Source of the DNA: Leptidea sinapis
Lineage: Eukaryota > Arthropoda > Insecta > Lepidoptera > Pieridae
Length of the DNA stretch: 64,000 nt
Assembly: GCF_905404315.1 (NCBI RefSeq)
Contig: NC_066296.1
Location: 6,014,001 to 6,078,000, forward strand
Reading direction: 5' to 3'
Positions 41,852-53,725 of the stretch are shown piece by piece. Every line of letters starts with the position of its first letter. Position 1 is the stretch's first letter. Below the pieces are notes generated by a model that ran no database searches, was not told where the DNA came from, and was given only the letters and a program-made list of their open reading frames with translations. Position numbers and translations under genes: made by a program.

Positions 41852-42372
41852 TTGAGGCGTAATATGTCGGACTCGAGTGTCCGCGTAAGCGGACGCCCCA
41901 TACCGACTAAAACCTCCTCTGTGATGTTAGCAGCCCTGGCTTTCACAGCGAAGTAGGACGTGGGCCGTGGAGGCCGCAAAGACTACGCAACAACAGTCGC
42001 GGGGCGTCTCCTAAGGAGACTCGAACCTCAGACCGGCCGTGTGCTTGTGGGAAGGAGAGAGAATGAAAATGAAGATGAAAAGATGAGAAGAAGAACACAC
42101 TCGCCGGCGAGTGTGGTGATGTTTAGTGTATTGTATGTAAGTGTGTGTGTATGTGTTTATGATTGTATGTATGTATGTTTGTATGTGTGTAAGTAGTGTT
42201 AATGTTAGTGTGCATGTATGTTTGTGTTTGTGTCTGTTTGTGGAGTGTGTTTGTGGTTGTGTAAGTGGTGTATGTCAGTCCGTCAGTCAGTCCGTGTGTG
42301 AGTGAGTGTAGTGAAACGATTACAGGACGAGGACTAACGTCTCGTCCGGTATCAAAACAATGTGTGGTTTAT

Positions 42373-45235
42373 CTAGGGTGCGGGCCGCTGGCCATCGTCA
42401 GAGTGACGAGTGCCAGTGGTTTGCGGTGGTTGACCGCGCCTACGCCTGCGAAGGCGGTGTGTGCGTGTCTGTGTGGGTGTTTGTGTGGGTGTCGCGTTCG
42501 CGATGGTGATGTCGTCATCCGGGTCTACCGTTACGTGTCTGGGACGTCTTATTGGGTTGAGACTATGGTGAAGGGGGGTGTACCCGCATGCCTTCCTAAC
42601 CAAGATGTTGGGATGGTTAGGCGCCTTGTCAAAGAAGCGTCGCGAGATCTCTTTAAAGTGATGAGCTATCGTCGGAAGCTCTAGGTCGCGGTGAAGGTCA
42701 ACGTTTCGGATGAACCACGGGGCTCCGGTTGCCATGCGCGTGAATTTATTTTGAACTACTTGCAAACGACGTAAGTAGCTCGGTAGGGTGTGCGCGAAAA
42801 CGACGCTGGCGTATGACAGTATGGGCCGTACGATGGTTTTGTACAGCGTCACTTTGTGTTTGAGCGGAAGTTTGCTTCGCCCACACACAAGTGGATAAAG
42901 GCGACTGAGGACAAATCGGGCTCTATTGCATACCGTACCAATATGTTTCATGAAGTTCATATTGCTGTTGAACGTGACTCCTAAGTATTTGTAATCCTTC
43001 ACCCACGGTATGGGTGTTTCATACAATTTAATGACGTCGGTCGGTCGTTTTTTAGCGGGGATGCTATTCGCGTTACCGAAGAGTACCGCTGCACTCTTGG
43101 TGGGGTTCACTTCAATCCGCCATTTTCTGAACCAGTTGCCTAGTTCATCGACGGCGGCTTGAAGTACTTTAATGTTCCTGCTCAAGGTTGAGCGGTTCAA
43201 TAGAGCGGAGCCAAAGTAGAGTGCCGTATCGTCAGCGTACTGAGCGAGCTGGACACTCGGAAACTTGGGAATGTCGCTCGTGAAGAGCGAGAAAAGAGTG
43301 GGAGAGAGGACTGAACCCTGTGGCACGCCAGACCTGATGGGTCTGGGTGAGGATAGGGTGCCCTCTACTCGATATCGGAAGGAGCGATCAGTAAGGTAGG
43401 CTCGTATGATGCGCACGAGCCTGTCTGGCACTCCCAGTTGATACAGCTTGAATACTAAGCCGTTGTGCCATACCTTGTCGAAGGCCTTCGCGACATCGAA
43501 AAACACGGCTGCCGTGGTAGCGTGAAATTGACGCCGTATGAGAATGTACTCGGTGAGTCGGTGAGCCTGCTGGGGACACGAGTGAGCGGTTCTGAATCCG
43601 AACTGTATGTCGGGTATCAGGTTAAGCTCCGCGATGTAATGATTAAGAAGCGCGAGAATTAATCTTTCGTAAAGTTTCCCGATCGAGTTATAGGCCTATA
43701 GCTACTCGGATTAGCTTTAGGTTTATTGGGTTTTGGGATACCGATAACAATGGAATCCTTCCATTGTTCGGGGAACGCGCTATTAGACAATAGAATATTA
43801 AAAATGGTAACCAATAAAGTAATAAGAGTCGAGCGTAGGATTTTAAGAACCCTATTGTTTATAGTGTCAGGCCCCGGGGCCTTCTTGGAGTGAAGCTCCT
43901 TAATGATTAGCTTCACCTCTTCGTAAGAGGTGGGTTTTATTACATCGCCTGAAGGGCTCAGAGCGGAGCGACGTTCAACTTCACGATCAACTTCGTCAAC
44001 GTGTGTCGGGTCGGCTGCTGCATTTGGAGAGCACTGACTCTCGAGACTATCGGCGAGGCATTCAGCCTTCTCATCGTCATCGAGCGCCGGCTGCAGTCCC
44101 GGTCTGTCCAAAGGAGGCATGACAGTGGGCGGCTCCTGTTTGAACGCGCGAGGCAGCTTCCAGAAAGCCACATGTGATGGCTTAAGGTTGCCGAGCAAGC
44201 GATCCCAACGTTCGCCGCGGAGTTCCGCGATACGTTCCCGTACCACTCGACCGACGGATATCTGTCGTAAAGTCTAGTGGCTCTATGCATCTGTGTGAGT
44301 AAGTTCCTGACCTCTAGAGGCAGGTTTAGGCGATGCGGTTGCATGTTCGGAACCTGCCTGGAGCAGGCCTTGATCCTATTCTGTATATGTGACGTCACAT
44401 GAGAGATAGCACTGTGAGCCGTGTCGACCGAGTCGATGACGTCCGGTATAAGGTCAAGGTCGTCGGACTTGATAGACTCGAGATCCTTTTCCAGCCGTTG
44501 CCAGTCGATCACTGTTTTCGTCGGTGGTTGAAAGTTAACCGGTGGGCCTAGATTTAGGACGACGGGCCGGTGGTCTGACTCCAATTCGTGAAAAACCTCG
44601 ATTGAATTTACATTGAGCGTTACGTTCTTAAGTAACGCAACGTCTAGAATGTCGGGTCGGTGCGCGACGTTATCCGGATAATGTGTTGGTTCGTCGGGTG
44701 CTATTACTGAAAAGTTCAGCGTGTCTGTCAGCGAATCTAATAAGATTCCGTTTCTATTTGTGGCTCTACTGTTCCAGCTGGAGTGTTTGGCGTTAAGATC
44801 GCCACCCACTATGACTGCAGCCCCGTGGCCGAGTAATGCTTCTATATCTGTGTATAATACTTTTTTGTTGGGCGGAAGATAAGCTGAAATAACAGTGATC
44901 GGCTGGTGATTCGCCATACTGTCTCGGATGGCAGAGGCCTCGATGTTAGTGAGGACCGGAGGATCTATAGGTATACAGTGTAGAGATCTTTTAAAATAAA
45001 TGAGGGTGCCGCCCATTTCTATTCCATGACGATAATTTCTGACTAAGTTGTAATTAGCGATACGCGGATCGCGTATACGTGGTTTTAGAAATGTCTCTTG
45101 CACCAAGAATAGGTCTAATTGATGTTCGTGAGCGAACTCCTTCACCAAGTCTAGTTGAGGCTTAAGGCCTTGGGCGTTAAAATACGCTATACGGAGCGTA
45201 TGTGGTTTAACCCGTCCGCTTACGTAATTAGGCAT
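42373..45235 (-). pseudogene. ORF2: Jockey ORF2, broken by two small deletions
   Basis: Reads colinearly with the intact 963-residue ORF2 of copy 1. The endonuclease (YFNAQGLKPQ, GGDLNAKHSSWNS, ESDHRPVV) runs from 45235 to about 44250, where 31 bp (between GTCGGTCGAG and TGGTACGGGA) are missing and shift the frame. The second segment (44246 to about 43690) holds SKKAPGPDTINNRVLK. A 10-bp deletion in GGCCTAT/AACTCG shifts it again. The third segment (from about 43680 down to 42373) has FFDVAKAFDKVWHNG, SGVPQGSVLSPTLF, QYADDTALYFGS and the C-terminus. Near YADD it has an extra ALL (FGSALLNRS) relative to copy 1. It cannot make a functional protein. Confidence 0.9.
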
Positions 45236-45239
45236 CGCG

Positions 45240-46385
45240 AATATTTTTATACTTTCGCCCTATATCGGTGAGGGCACGGAATATTTTGCCGTTGTCTGCC
45301 ATAACTTGCAGGAGCGACGGCGGGTCGTCCCGGACAGCATCGAGCCTGCTGGCCAGGGCTGTGATTTCATCAATTCGAACAGCTCTGACAGTTCGAACAT
45401 GAAGGCAAAGGTGCTGCCGCCTTTGTTACCTGTTGCCGCGGACGCGGGCGCCGGTGGCCTCGGTCGCGGGACCGACGCGGCCGGGCGGGACGCTAGCGGT
45501 GACCGGAGGGGTGCGGGGGCCGCGTAACCTGCTCTTTGAGGTCCGACAGAATGTCGGCCTCGTCTAACTCTCTGGGGACGTTCCTAATAACGACCCTCAG
45601 ACGCTTCTCCTCAGGCAGGGCGTACTGGTGGAAACCCACACTCAGCTCTCTAAGAAGAGATGTCAGGGCGCGGTGGTCCGCTACCTCTCTGGTCTCTAAT
45701 TTGATGAGAGATTGGTACGCCCTCGCCTGGAAGGAGAGTGTCTTCGGGATCCTATTTTTGATAACCAACCAGCGGCCTCGGTCTCCTATAAAAATAGGAG
45801 GCGGGCGCTTGGTCGGAGGCGGTACGCGGGCTTTAGCGGGCGCGGGTGCGGACGCGGGAGTGGAGCCAGTCGCGGCCGCGGCTTTCTTGGCGGGTGTGCC
45901 ATCAAGAGAAGGCAATTCGCGACCGCGCTTCTTCTTGCGACTGACGGTGATGAAGCCGTCAGCATCCGACGCGACACTCTCCGCTCTCGACGGTAGAGCG
46001 GTTTCCGGTTGGGCCGGTGAAGCACTGGAAGCCTGAGGGGCTTCCGTGCGGTCAGGACTGACCGCGGGGACCTTAGGAGTCGCCTGCGCGTCAAAGTACG
46101 CCTGAAGGACAGGCGGGTGGCCGGACGGGTGATCACCTTTCTCGGTTTGACCGAGGCCACGGAGCTTGCGTCGGAGTCATTTCCTAATTCCATTTCGGAT
46201 TCCCCGTCGGAACACGAAACGTCAGATGATGAGTTATATTTTTTGGATTTCGCTCTAAAAGCTGAATCCACTGTCTCATCTTTAGTTTCCTTAATTAGCG
46301 GAGCGATCTTCTCCGTGAATAACCTACCTAATAGGGCGCTTAGAAGGCCCTCGTCGGCAGCCATTGGTGAAGCCATGGTTGTCAT
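45240..46385 (-). pseudogene. ORF1: Jockey ORF1, frameshifted and lacking the zinc knuckles
   Basis: The start corresponds to the copy 1 ATG (complement of 46374-46376). An extra in-frame ATG lies 9 bases upstream. The first segment gives MASPMAADEGLLSALLGRLF and SSSDVSCSDGESEMELGND, then loses frame near 46120. The central part reappears in another frame (45915-45536: RVVIRNVPRELDEADILSDL). Immediately after it, sequence equivalent to about 25958-26470 of copy 1 is missing, which removes all three CCHC knuckles. The basic, Pro/Ala-rich tail and end follow to about 45240. Confidence 0.85.
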
Positions 46386-46933
46386 ATTTAATAACTAGGT
46401 TGAGCGGGCAACAACCCCCGCTGCCCGAGTCAGGCAGAGGGGGAATATAATAATTAAGTGGACAACTATAATTAAGTTGTACACTTGCACATTAATAAAT
46501 AATATTATTAATAATAAAGTATGCAAAATTAAAAGAAATTAATAATAATAATTAAGTCTAAGACTTAGCTTTGCTGGATGTAGACTGGCTGGGCCGGAAC
46601 CCCGATGCACGCTGTGCAGGCCCCCGCGGAGAAGACACACACGGCACGAACTGCAACTCACAAACACACACGATTAGCGTGCAGAATCGCGAAACACAGC
46701 ACAGGTGCTAACGAACACGATCGTAAAACCGGGTAATTAGCACAGATAATAACTAAGCTACGTTCCGCGAAGGAACGTAACAGGTGCGGGACTCAAAGAG
46801 TCCAGAACAATAGCTAGCCCAGGTGGCCTGAACAGATAGTGCGATAACGCAGGTAATAAAAATATTCGAAGGAGGACAGATAACGCGGCACGTGTGCTCG
46901 CGTTGCCTGCCTGAATCGAACTGAACGATTAAC

Positions 46934-47184
46934 GAAGAAAGTGTATAAGGCCAGTGTGAATGAAAGTGTTGGAAGGGGTAGACCTAGGCGGACGTTTCAA
47001 GATCAAATCAGGGACGTCTTGAAAAAAGGTCAGGTCAAGAGTACCCTAAACCGGAGAGCATGTATGAAAGGAATAATGAAAGTGGACGAAGCGAAAGAAG
47101 TATGTAAGGATCGTAGCAAGTGGAAAGAAGTGGTCTCTGCCTACCCCTACGGGAAAAAGGCGTGATTTTATGTATGTATGTATG
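46934..47184 (+). pseudogene. RTE-like LINE ORF C-terminus (beyond the Jockey insertion)
   Basis: Continues the frame of 39430-41851: KKVYKASVNESVGRGRPRRT, FQDQIRDVLKKGQVKSTLNR, KEVCKDRSKWKEVVSAYPYG, ending GKKA and a stop at 47163-47165. The TTATGTATGTATGTATG tail and the target duplication follow directly. The join with the left part restores a continuous C-terminal reading frame, which proves the nesting. Confidence 0.85.
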
Positions 47185-47455
47185 TATACAACAATCGGTA
47201 TTTAAATAAAAATTTACTCGTACTATAAAAAATATTTAAACTTTATTAGTACTATGATAAGTAACTCAATCTGAAATCAAGAGAAATAAATAAAACGTTC
47301 GAACATTTTCCGATGGTTAAGAGTGAATTGGTTCAAGAAGTAATTAAATCTGTTTCCTTACCAGCATCTCGTGAAATATAAGAAATGCAATCTAATAAAT
47401 GAAAAAAAAAACTTGTTCAGCATGAAGTGGTTTTTATGGAACTGAAAAATATAAT

Positions 47456-47529
47456 AAGCAGTTCTGATAATTTGATAAAGTTAGTATTTTTATTACAATT
47501 ATCTATAAACAAATCTATATCTATATCAA
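47456..47529. other. Short AT-rich spacer
   Basis: Nothing is recognised between the third duplication block (47367-47455) and the family B copy. Confidence 0.4.
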
Positions 47530-47815
47530 ATTTCTCCAAATAAAATCATATGATTTCTGTTTTTTTTTATGGAATAGGAGGACAAACGAGCGTACGGGTC
47601 ACTTGTTGTTAAATGATCACCGACGCCCACAATCTCTTGCAACACCAGAGGAATCACAGGAGCGTTGCCGGCCTTTAAGGAAGGTGTACGCGCTTTTTTT
47701 GAAGGTACCCATGTCGTATCGTCCCGGAAACACCGCACAAGGAAGTTCATTCCACAGCTTTGTAGTACGTGGAAGAAAGCTCCTTACTGAATACCGCACT
47801 GTGGAGGACCGTTTA
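47530..47815 (-). mobile_element. LINE family B 3' end
   Basis: Minus-strand translation reads VRSFLPRTTKLWNELPCAVF, PGRYDMGTFKKSAYTFLKGR, QRSCDSSGVARDCGR, followed by the 3'UTR ending CTCCTATTCCATAAAAAAA. This is a very clear copy of the family's C-terminal frame. Confidence 0.75.
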
Positions 47816-48359
47816 TTAAAATCTGTTTAAGACAAACTGGCAACTAGCCGGGACAGACTTTGTTCAGTATAAAGTAAATAGTAAAAATTAAATAAATTTA
47901 TTGCAATTTCCGAGTATAAGTTTCATATAAATTGATGATACTCATTTTAATGTTTTCCCTGCCGGTACCGCCGCAACCGCTATGTACCTGCGTATTAAAT
48001 CTGTAATATCTTCCAAAATATTCATTAAAATTCAGACTGTGAAGGTCTATAACACATAACAGTTTAAAGAGATTCTGTGATCTATAATGATCTATATTAA
48101 ATGAACAATGTATTTAATTGGATAAGGATTAATGCTGTATTTCTTTAAATCGCTTCGTATACAGGGTGTTACAAGACTACCCATAAAGCCGAAAGGAGGT
48201 TAAATTGGGGCTTATAACGAGTCCATTCACAATATTTAATAACCGTAGAAACGCTGTGTTATACCCCAAAAATTAAAAAAAATATTATTATTTTCACAAC
48301 AGTTTTGATTTACAAACGCAACAATTTTTGTCTCATTTCAAAGGTTTTACTCGAACATT
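47816..48359. other. Intergenic, nothing recognised
   Basis: No feature could be supported. ATACAGGGTGTTACAAGACT at about 48160 resembles a transposon terminus (ACAGGGTGTTAC) but no partner was found. Confidence 0.35.
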
Positions 48360-48510
48360 TAGTGACCCTGCGTACTGAGCTCACAAGTTCGAATTCCAGT
48401 AGGTGCAAACATTTATATGATGCATATGTATGTTTGTTTCCCAGTCATGGATACTTATAAGTACTTATGTATGCTTAAGTAAGTATCTATATTGTATTTA
48501 ATATATAAAC
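48360..48510 (+). mobile_element. tRNA-derived SINE
   Basis: Box B-like ACAAGTTCGAATTCCAG is followed by the body GCAAACATTTATATGATGCA, TATGTTTGTTTCCCAGTC and ATGGATACTTATAAGTAC. Same family as 4455-4650 (opposite strand). Confidence 0.6.
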
Positions 48511-49110
48511 TTGAACTAATATACTCAATGGCTGTTAGGATTTTTTATTAATTGTCATATTAATTTAGCAATTTACTTGAGTAGGCTCTGTTTAGATTGG
48601 GGCATTATATTTGGTGTAAAAGTGTGTCAATCATATATTAATAATATTATTATTACCAATGTTATTAGAAATTAATAAGAATTGATGAGAGACAGAATAT
48701 ATGTCACGGCTTTATAGAGGATCTTCGGGTAAATTCAAGTAAATTATCTTCAACTAAATATTGTTTCACAAATTAAGGTATTAATTGAAACAAACTGAAA
48801 ATCCATCGTATATTATTTATTTTTGCAATACAGACAAGATATTACATATAACATCACCATGCTACATATATATGTATAATATTATCTATAAAAATACTAC
48901 TTTCTACAATATACTATGTTCCCGAATAGAGTAAGTACTGTAAATAGTTTCTACAATTACATCGTTACAAAAATTTTTGAATATAAAATGTTTGATCATT
49001 AATACTTTGGTTAAATAATTAAATTTATTATAATCTCTAACCTAATAGCTTGGATCATACCATAAATGTTATATATATCTAGTTACATTTTGATTATAAT
49101 TATAAGTATA
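48511..49110. other. AT-rich interval, nothing recognised
   Basis: No gene or repeat could be supported. Confidence 0.45.
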
Positions 49111-49355
49111 TTTATCTACACCCATGCATTAAATCCGCTATTAAAGATTCTAAAACAGTTAGCTTACTGCCAACATTAAAACACCCAATGTCCTAATAAC
49201 AATTACAACATCCAAACGTGTTGTAAATGAAATTCAGTACAACATTACAACACTCGTTTGAATGATTTAATGGTTACTAGGACTGGCTTTTTAAATGTCA
49301 ACAGTAACTTTTTCAGAATCTTTTATGGAGTATTCATATTATGGTTGTAGATAAA
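49111..49355. mobile_element. Long foldback MITE (copy 2)
   Basis: Second copy of the 37905-38164 element: starts TTTATCTACACCC, ends GTTGTAGATAAA, with arms carrying ACAGTTAGCTTACTGCCAAC and ACAACACTCGTTTGAATG. More diverged than copy 1. Confidence 0.7.
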
Positions 49356-49539
49356 GTCTTGTATGCAACTGTTGATAATTAGGTATTAAAACACTCATGT
49401 GATACTATTATCACCCCACATTCGTGTTTTAAAACCCCTTATTAAACAACAGATGCATAAATTCCTCCAATATTTTATTCACTACGTTCTACATACACTA
49501 GAGCTGATTTATATGTTCTGAGTGCTTTAATTCAAAGAC

Positions 49540-49770
49540 TTCTCGCGTTCCGTGCGGGAGCTCTTTTCAACTGAGCCAACCGTTCGAGTGACATATCGCT
49601 TATAAAATGTTGTATGCTTTGTTCAACTCTCCGTTGAGTGTGTCAGAAGTGAGGGTTATTACTTTAAAAATATAACAAATTGTTAAGACATACAATATCT
49701 ACGATACGTCACTCGGACGGTTAGCTCAGGTGGAAAGAGCACTCTCACGGAACGCGTATATCTACACACA
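49540..49770. mobile_element. Two facing tRNA-derived SINE heads
   Basis: At 49545-49600 a minus-strand head (complement of CACTCGAACGGTTGGCTCAG) and at 49700-49760 a plus-strand head (CACTCGGACGGTTAGCTCAG, then AGAGCACTCTCACGGAACGC). A SINE body segment (AGAAGTGAGGGTTATTACTT) lies between. Neither is a functional tRNA. Confidence 0.55.
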
Positions 49771-51753
49771 TATAATTTTTTTTAGGTACTAAAAGCTTGT
49801 AGCTAGAGTAAGTTGCAAGCTGAACTAACTTTTACTGCATTATTTTTCTCATTGACGTACAATAATATACGCGACCCACAATCATGCTCAAACATTGTTT
49901 GAAGTCAAACTTTGCCTAGTAGGCTAAGTTTTCATCCAATTGTGTTTCGATCGCGCTTTGAATACATTGCCACGCATTGATAAAGAGTTAAATGAAAAAC
50001 TGTCCAAATAACCGCATATCCAAACTTAAAATGGATGGAGTGTCGTATTTCATGTTAGTGCCCCATTAAATTAACTAAACTTTGTAACTAAATTGACGTT
50101 TATATTCATTTATATATATAATTTCATTTGCTAAAACATTTCGCACCAAATTAAATGAGCTTATTAAGGGCGTATACAATATAATTTGAACTTTACTACC
50201 ACGAAATAAGGTATTAATTTGAATGGATGTTTGATTTTATCTGTCAATTAATGTATACGTATATACAACGCCGCTCGAACATTTTTTGACGACCTTTTTA
50301 TAGGCGATTAGAAGTCTAGTCGTTTATTGTACGTCAATACTTGTTCTCTTATATCTTACTAGATTATGATTTTTGGGTCTTACCTTATATCAATATTATT
50401 GTAATTTGAATATTTCTATACAATTTCTACTTTTTGACTCGTAGCTCATTTATTTCTACATAATATAATTATTGTATTTTATTTTTTATATCCGGAACCA
50501 TATTTTATAATGTGATATAAAAACGGCGTAGTGCGTAAGCATAATGTTTCCTATAATCATAGCAATTGTGTGCAACACCAACTAAATATTTGATATAAAT
50601 ATTAATCATTTAAATGGTTAAATATAATTTAAATAGACGTAAATTTTACTATAAATACTATGTAGCATTTAATGTTTACAAAATACTCCTTAATATAATA
50701 CTAATAATATATATTGAAAAATACTTTAATAATACCAAAGAGCCTTACGACCCACAGTTTTAAAACCTTTTCTAATATTTTTTTTTAATTTTGATGTAAC
50801 ACCCTTGTAAGGTATAATGACATATTAGATAATTTAGTCTATGGCACTCCTAGTCGTGGCTCCAAGCACAAAATATTATTAAAAAAATTTACAACTTGCC
50901 AGGACTGGTGCTATTTTCAATTCCTCCATTCTTTTTATGCTTTCATTTGCACTCAATAAAATTGCTTATATTAGTTCATTTTCGATACCATTTTCCTATG
51001 GGAGCACCGTATTCAGAGCTGGAAAACAAATATCTACTTATATAAAAGAAATTATATAATTTTGTCGTATATAAATTTAATTTTGTAATATTTTTATAAT
51101 CCTTACTTAAATTCAACTAAAGCATTTTACAATAGCCTATACTATCACATATAAATTGTGCACTATCTATTTTATTATTACATAATATATTTAGTCTACA
51201 ACTTACAGTTACAAAATACATCGTATATCAAATACGAAAAACCCAATTTGCTAGACGCAATTCCAAATTTTTTATCGTACAAAAAAAGCACCGTACAAAA
51301 TAAATTTATGGTTAAAAATTGGTACGAATTGATAGAATAGCTTAGACTGTAGGGAATTAGAAAATTGGTCTGAATTAGGACGTTTTTAAGGACGTAAGAA
51401 GCATACATATATCGTTCTCTGTTTGACATTAAGAATTATTTACAATGTAGTGCATAATGTAGAGTTTGTAAGCATTATTATTAACATGTGTGTGCTTAAA
51501 CTTAGATCATTGTTACTTTAGATTGCAAAGAGAGCTAGTGAACACAATTTAGAATCGAAAGATAGCTACGAGTTGAAATAGAAAGAAAGATAAAGATCAA
51601 ATGAGAAAGATCGCTGGCCTTTATACACTGCATGTGAACAAGGCCTTATCTAACTTTCGACTTGTTGGATTAAAATATCGGCAACAGTTTCAGGAGTAAA
51701 CAATTCCTCCACACACTCTGCGTGATATATGCGGTAAAAAATGCAGAAAGACC
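49771..51753. other. AT-rich interval, nothing recognised
   Basis: The longest featureless stretch of the window. Small open frames such as 51158-51340 have no recognisable content and lie in A/T-biased sequence. Confidence 0.4.
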
Positions 51754-52075
51754 CCACATCTATACTCAGCGCCAGAGTAAAAAAGATCAGAGATGACACG
51801 ATCGTCAATTATTCATTCGACGATCGACCTGAGCCTTCAGCTTGTGATGCATCTTGTTCTTTGATTATTTAAAAAAATGCGTGCGTACAAAATATTCATG
51901 TTAGAAGTGAAACTCCACATCTATACTCAGCGCCAGAGTAAAAAATATCAGAGATGACACGATCGTCAATTATTCATTCGACGATCGACCTGAGTCTTCA
52001 GCTTGTGATGCATCTTGTTCTTTGATTATTTAAAAAAATGCGTGCGTACAAAATATTAATGTTAGAAGTGAAATC
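51754..52075. repeat. 161-bp tandem duplication (two units)
   Basis: 51754-51914 and 51915-52075 are almost identical (CCACATCTATACTCAGCGCC through GTTAGAAGTGAAA), differing at only a few bases. Each unit contains the hairpin ACGATCGTC...GACGATCG around ATTCATTC. The high identity indicates a recent event. Confidence 0.8.
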
Positions 52076-52705
52076 GCATTGTGCATGAACCTCTAAACTG
52101 CATATGAAGTCCTAGTACATGATTTCAACCGCTATGAAATACATTACTATTACCGCTACCATATTTATGTTCTCCTGGTGTCTATGTAGTAATACGTCGT
52201 GCGCATGACGTCAGAATATATTAAGGTAGGTATCGCGTTATACGACAATCTCTTCTTCAACTATGTTCGCCTGGTACCAAAACACTTTATAATGCTTCCT
52301 ATCTCATTTTCCCACGTTAAATCTTATGAATTTAGTGCTTGTCTCTTTTTACTGTCGCGCTTTTTCGTTTCATCGACTTTCAAATCACAACGATGCTAAA
52401 GATGTTTTCACTTCAAAAAGAGTAGCAAACAAAGAGTTAAAAACAACAAACACACAAAGTTGTTAAAAACCAACTTTCAAATCAGTACTCATTCCTGCTT
52501 AATAAATCACGTAAAAAGAGACAGACAACGGAAGGGTTAACATAACTGAAACAAATCTATTTCTATTGTAAAGTTAAGAAAACGGTCAAATATTTCCAAA
52601 ACTACCCAACTAGTTACATGCTGTTATAACTATGAGGATTTGCCGTGTCAGTTTTATTAATATAATTACTGAAAGCCTTTATTAAATACAATGCGTGTAT
52701 TTTTA
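52076..52705. other. Intergenic, nothing recognised
   Basis: A 66-codon open frame at 52199-52399 has no recognisable features. No RNA gene was seen. Confidence 0.35.
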
Positions 52706-53325
52706 GGGTTCCGTAGCCAAATTGCAAAAAACGAAACCCTTATGTATTCGTCATGTCTGTCTTTTTGTCCGTGTATGTTGCAGCCACTTTTTTCCAAAAC
52801 AATAAGAACTATATTGTTGAAACTTGGAAAGTAGTTGTATTCTGTGAACCGCATTAACATTTTCACACAAAAATAAAAAAAAAAATTTGGGGTAAACTAA
52901 GAACCCCCATAATTTTTTTTTATCAAACCCATACGTGTAAGTAGGGTTATCTATGGATATGTTGATGATATTGAGGTTTTTAATATAATTTTTCCTAAAC
53001 TAAATAGTTTGCGAGAGACACTTCCAAAGTGGTAAAATGTGTCCCGCCCCTTGTAAATAAGAGAATGATAAAACTAAAAAATTATAATATATTACCATGC
53101 AAACATCTCCGAAAATTGGTTTGGATGAGAATTGAGATCTAGTATGTAGTTTTTTTTAATACGTATAAATGATGAGAACTCATTTTCATTGTATGATTTT
53201 GAGCAAAGATTTTTTGCCTTTTCCATTTAAATAAATTAAAATCATTTTCCTTTCTATATAACTTTTATATTAAATTACTTGCGGAACCCTTCATGGGCGA
53301 GTCCGACTCGCACTTGGCCGCATTT
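52706..53325. mobile_element. Dispersed lepidopteran repeat (AGGGTTCCGTAGCC...)
   Basis: Starts TAGGGTTCCGTAGCCAAATT and ends GGAACCCTTCATGGGCGAGT, CCGACTCGCACTTGGCCGC. AGGGTTCCG and CGGAACCCT at the two ends form short inverted termini. I recognise this roughly 600-bp noncoding unit as widespread in lepidopteran genomes. Its class is not known to me. Confidence 0.65.
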
Positions 53326-53477
53326 TTTAATTTTCGTTTAGTTATGAGTAGGTTGAAACGAAATTGGTTTGACAATAAACATCCATCACCAGTATCGACA
53401 TTGCCTTGTGATATTAATTTTTTTATATTTTTATGATAATGAAATGCTAGTCAATTTACAAAAAGTATTTCATAATT

Positions 53478-53725
53478 AAGAAACTCTTTCTTCGACTACC
53501 GAAGACAGCAAGCGTCGCAAATATGTGGGTTTCAATGAGTCTTACATCTTTGTGCCGTTGGGTATCGAGACACTTGATCCGTGGTTGACTACTGGCAACC
53601 CCAGCGCTAGCATTTATTTTGGTCATTTATTTATTTAATTATTTTTTATCAGCCTTGCTATCCAACGGGGAAATGCTGGCAGTATTCTTGGTACTGATAG
53701 TTTTAATTTTATGTAATCATAGTAT
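53478..53725 (+). pseudogene. Retroelement ORF fragment
   Basis: Translation reads STTEDSKRRKYVGFNESYIF, VPLGIETLDPW and, after a break, ISLAIQRGNAGSILGTDS. The order F-x-P-x-x-I-E-T-L-x-P-W then I-x-L-A-I-Q-R-G-N is a C-terminal motif I associate with insect LINE-type reverse transcriptase ORFs. The reverse transcriptase core is absent and the fragment is internally decayed. Confidence 0.5.

Larger units (their letters stand above)
41852..46921 (-). mobile_element. Jockey-clade LINE copy 2, full-length 5' end, decayed
   Basis: Inverted copy of the element at 24551-30243, flanked by TGAACGATTAAC (41840-41851 and 46922-46933). Its 5' terminus at 46921 is base-for-base the same as copy 1. It is 5,070 bp, about 620 shorter than copy 1. 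Differences include a roughly 510-bp deletion in ORF1, 31- and 10-bp deletions in ORF2, and loss of the last 50 bp of the 3'UTR, with no poly-A tail (it ends TTACGCC plus TCAA). It sits inside the reading frame of the RTE-like LINE. Confidence 0.9.
39402..47184 (+). mobile_element. RTE-like LINE, 5'-truncated, split by Jockey copy 2
   Basis: Flanked by the 11-bp duplication TATACAACAAT (39391-39401 and 47185-47195). Its own sequence is 39402-41851 plus 46934-47184, about 2.7 kb. It ends in a TTATGTATGTATGTATG tail, not poly-A. It starts inside the endonuclease domain, so the 5' part was lost at insertion. The Jockey element at 41852-46921 landed near the end of its ORF. RTE-like assignment rests on the APE endonuclease, ORF sequence and microsatellite tail; I cannot exclude a related clade. 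Confidence 0.8.

Noticed and set aside
49700..49765. tRNA gene (CGGTTAGCTCAGGTGGAAAG)
   Set aside because: It resembles a tRNA 5' half but lacks a matching T-arm and acceptor. The same head occurs in several SINE copies (18515, 19018, 39141).
51754..52075. CRISPR-like array
   Set aside because: There are only two adjacent 161-bp units with no spacers, in a eukaryotic genome. It is a simple tandem duplication.
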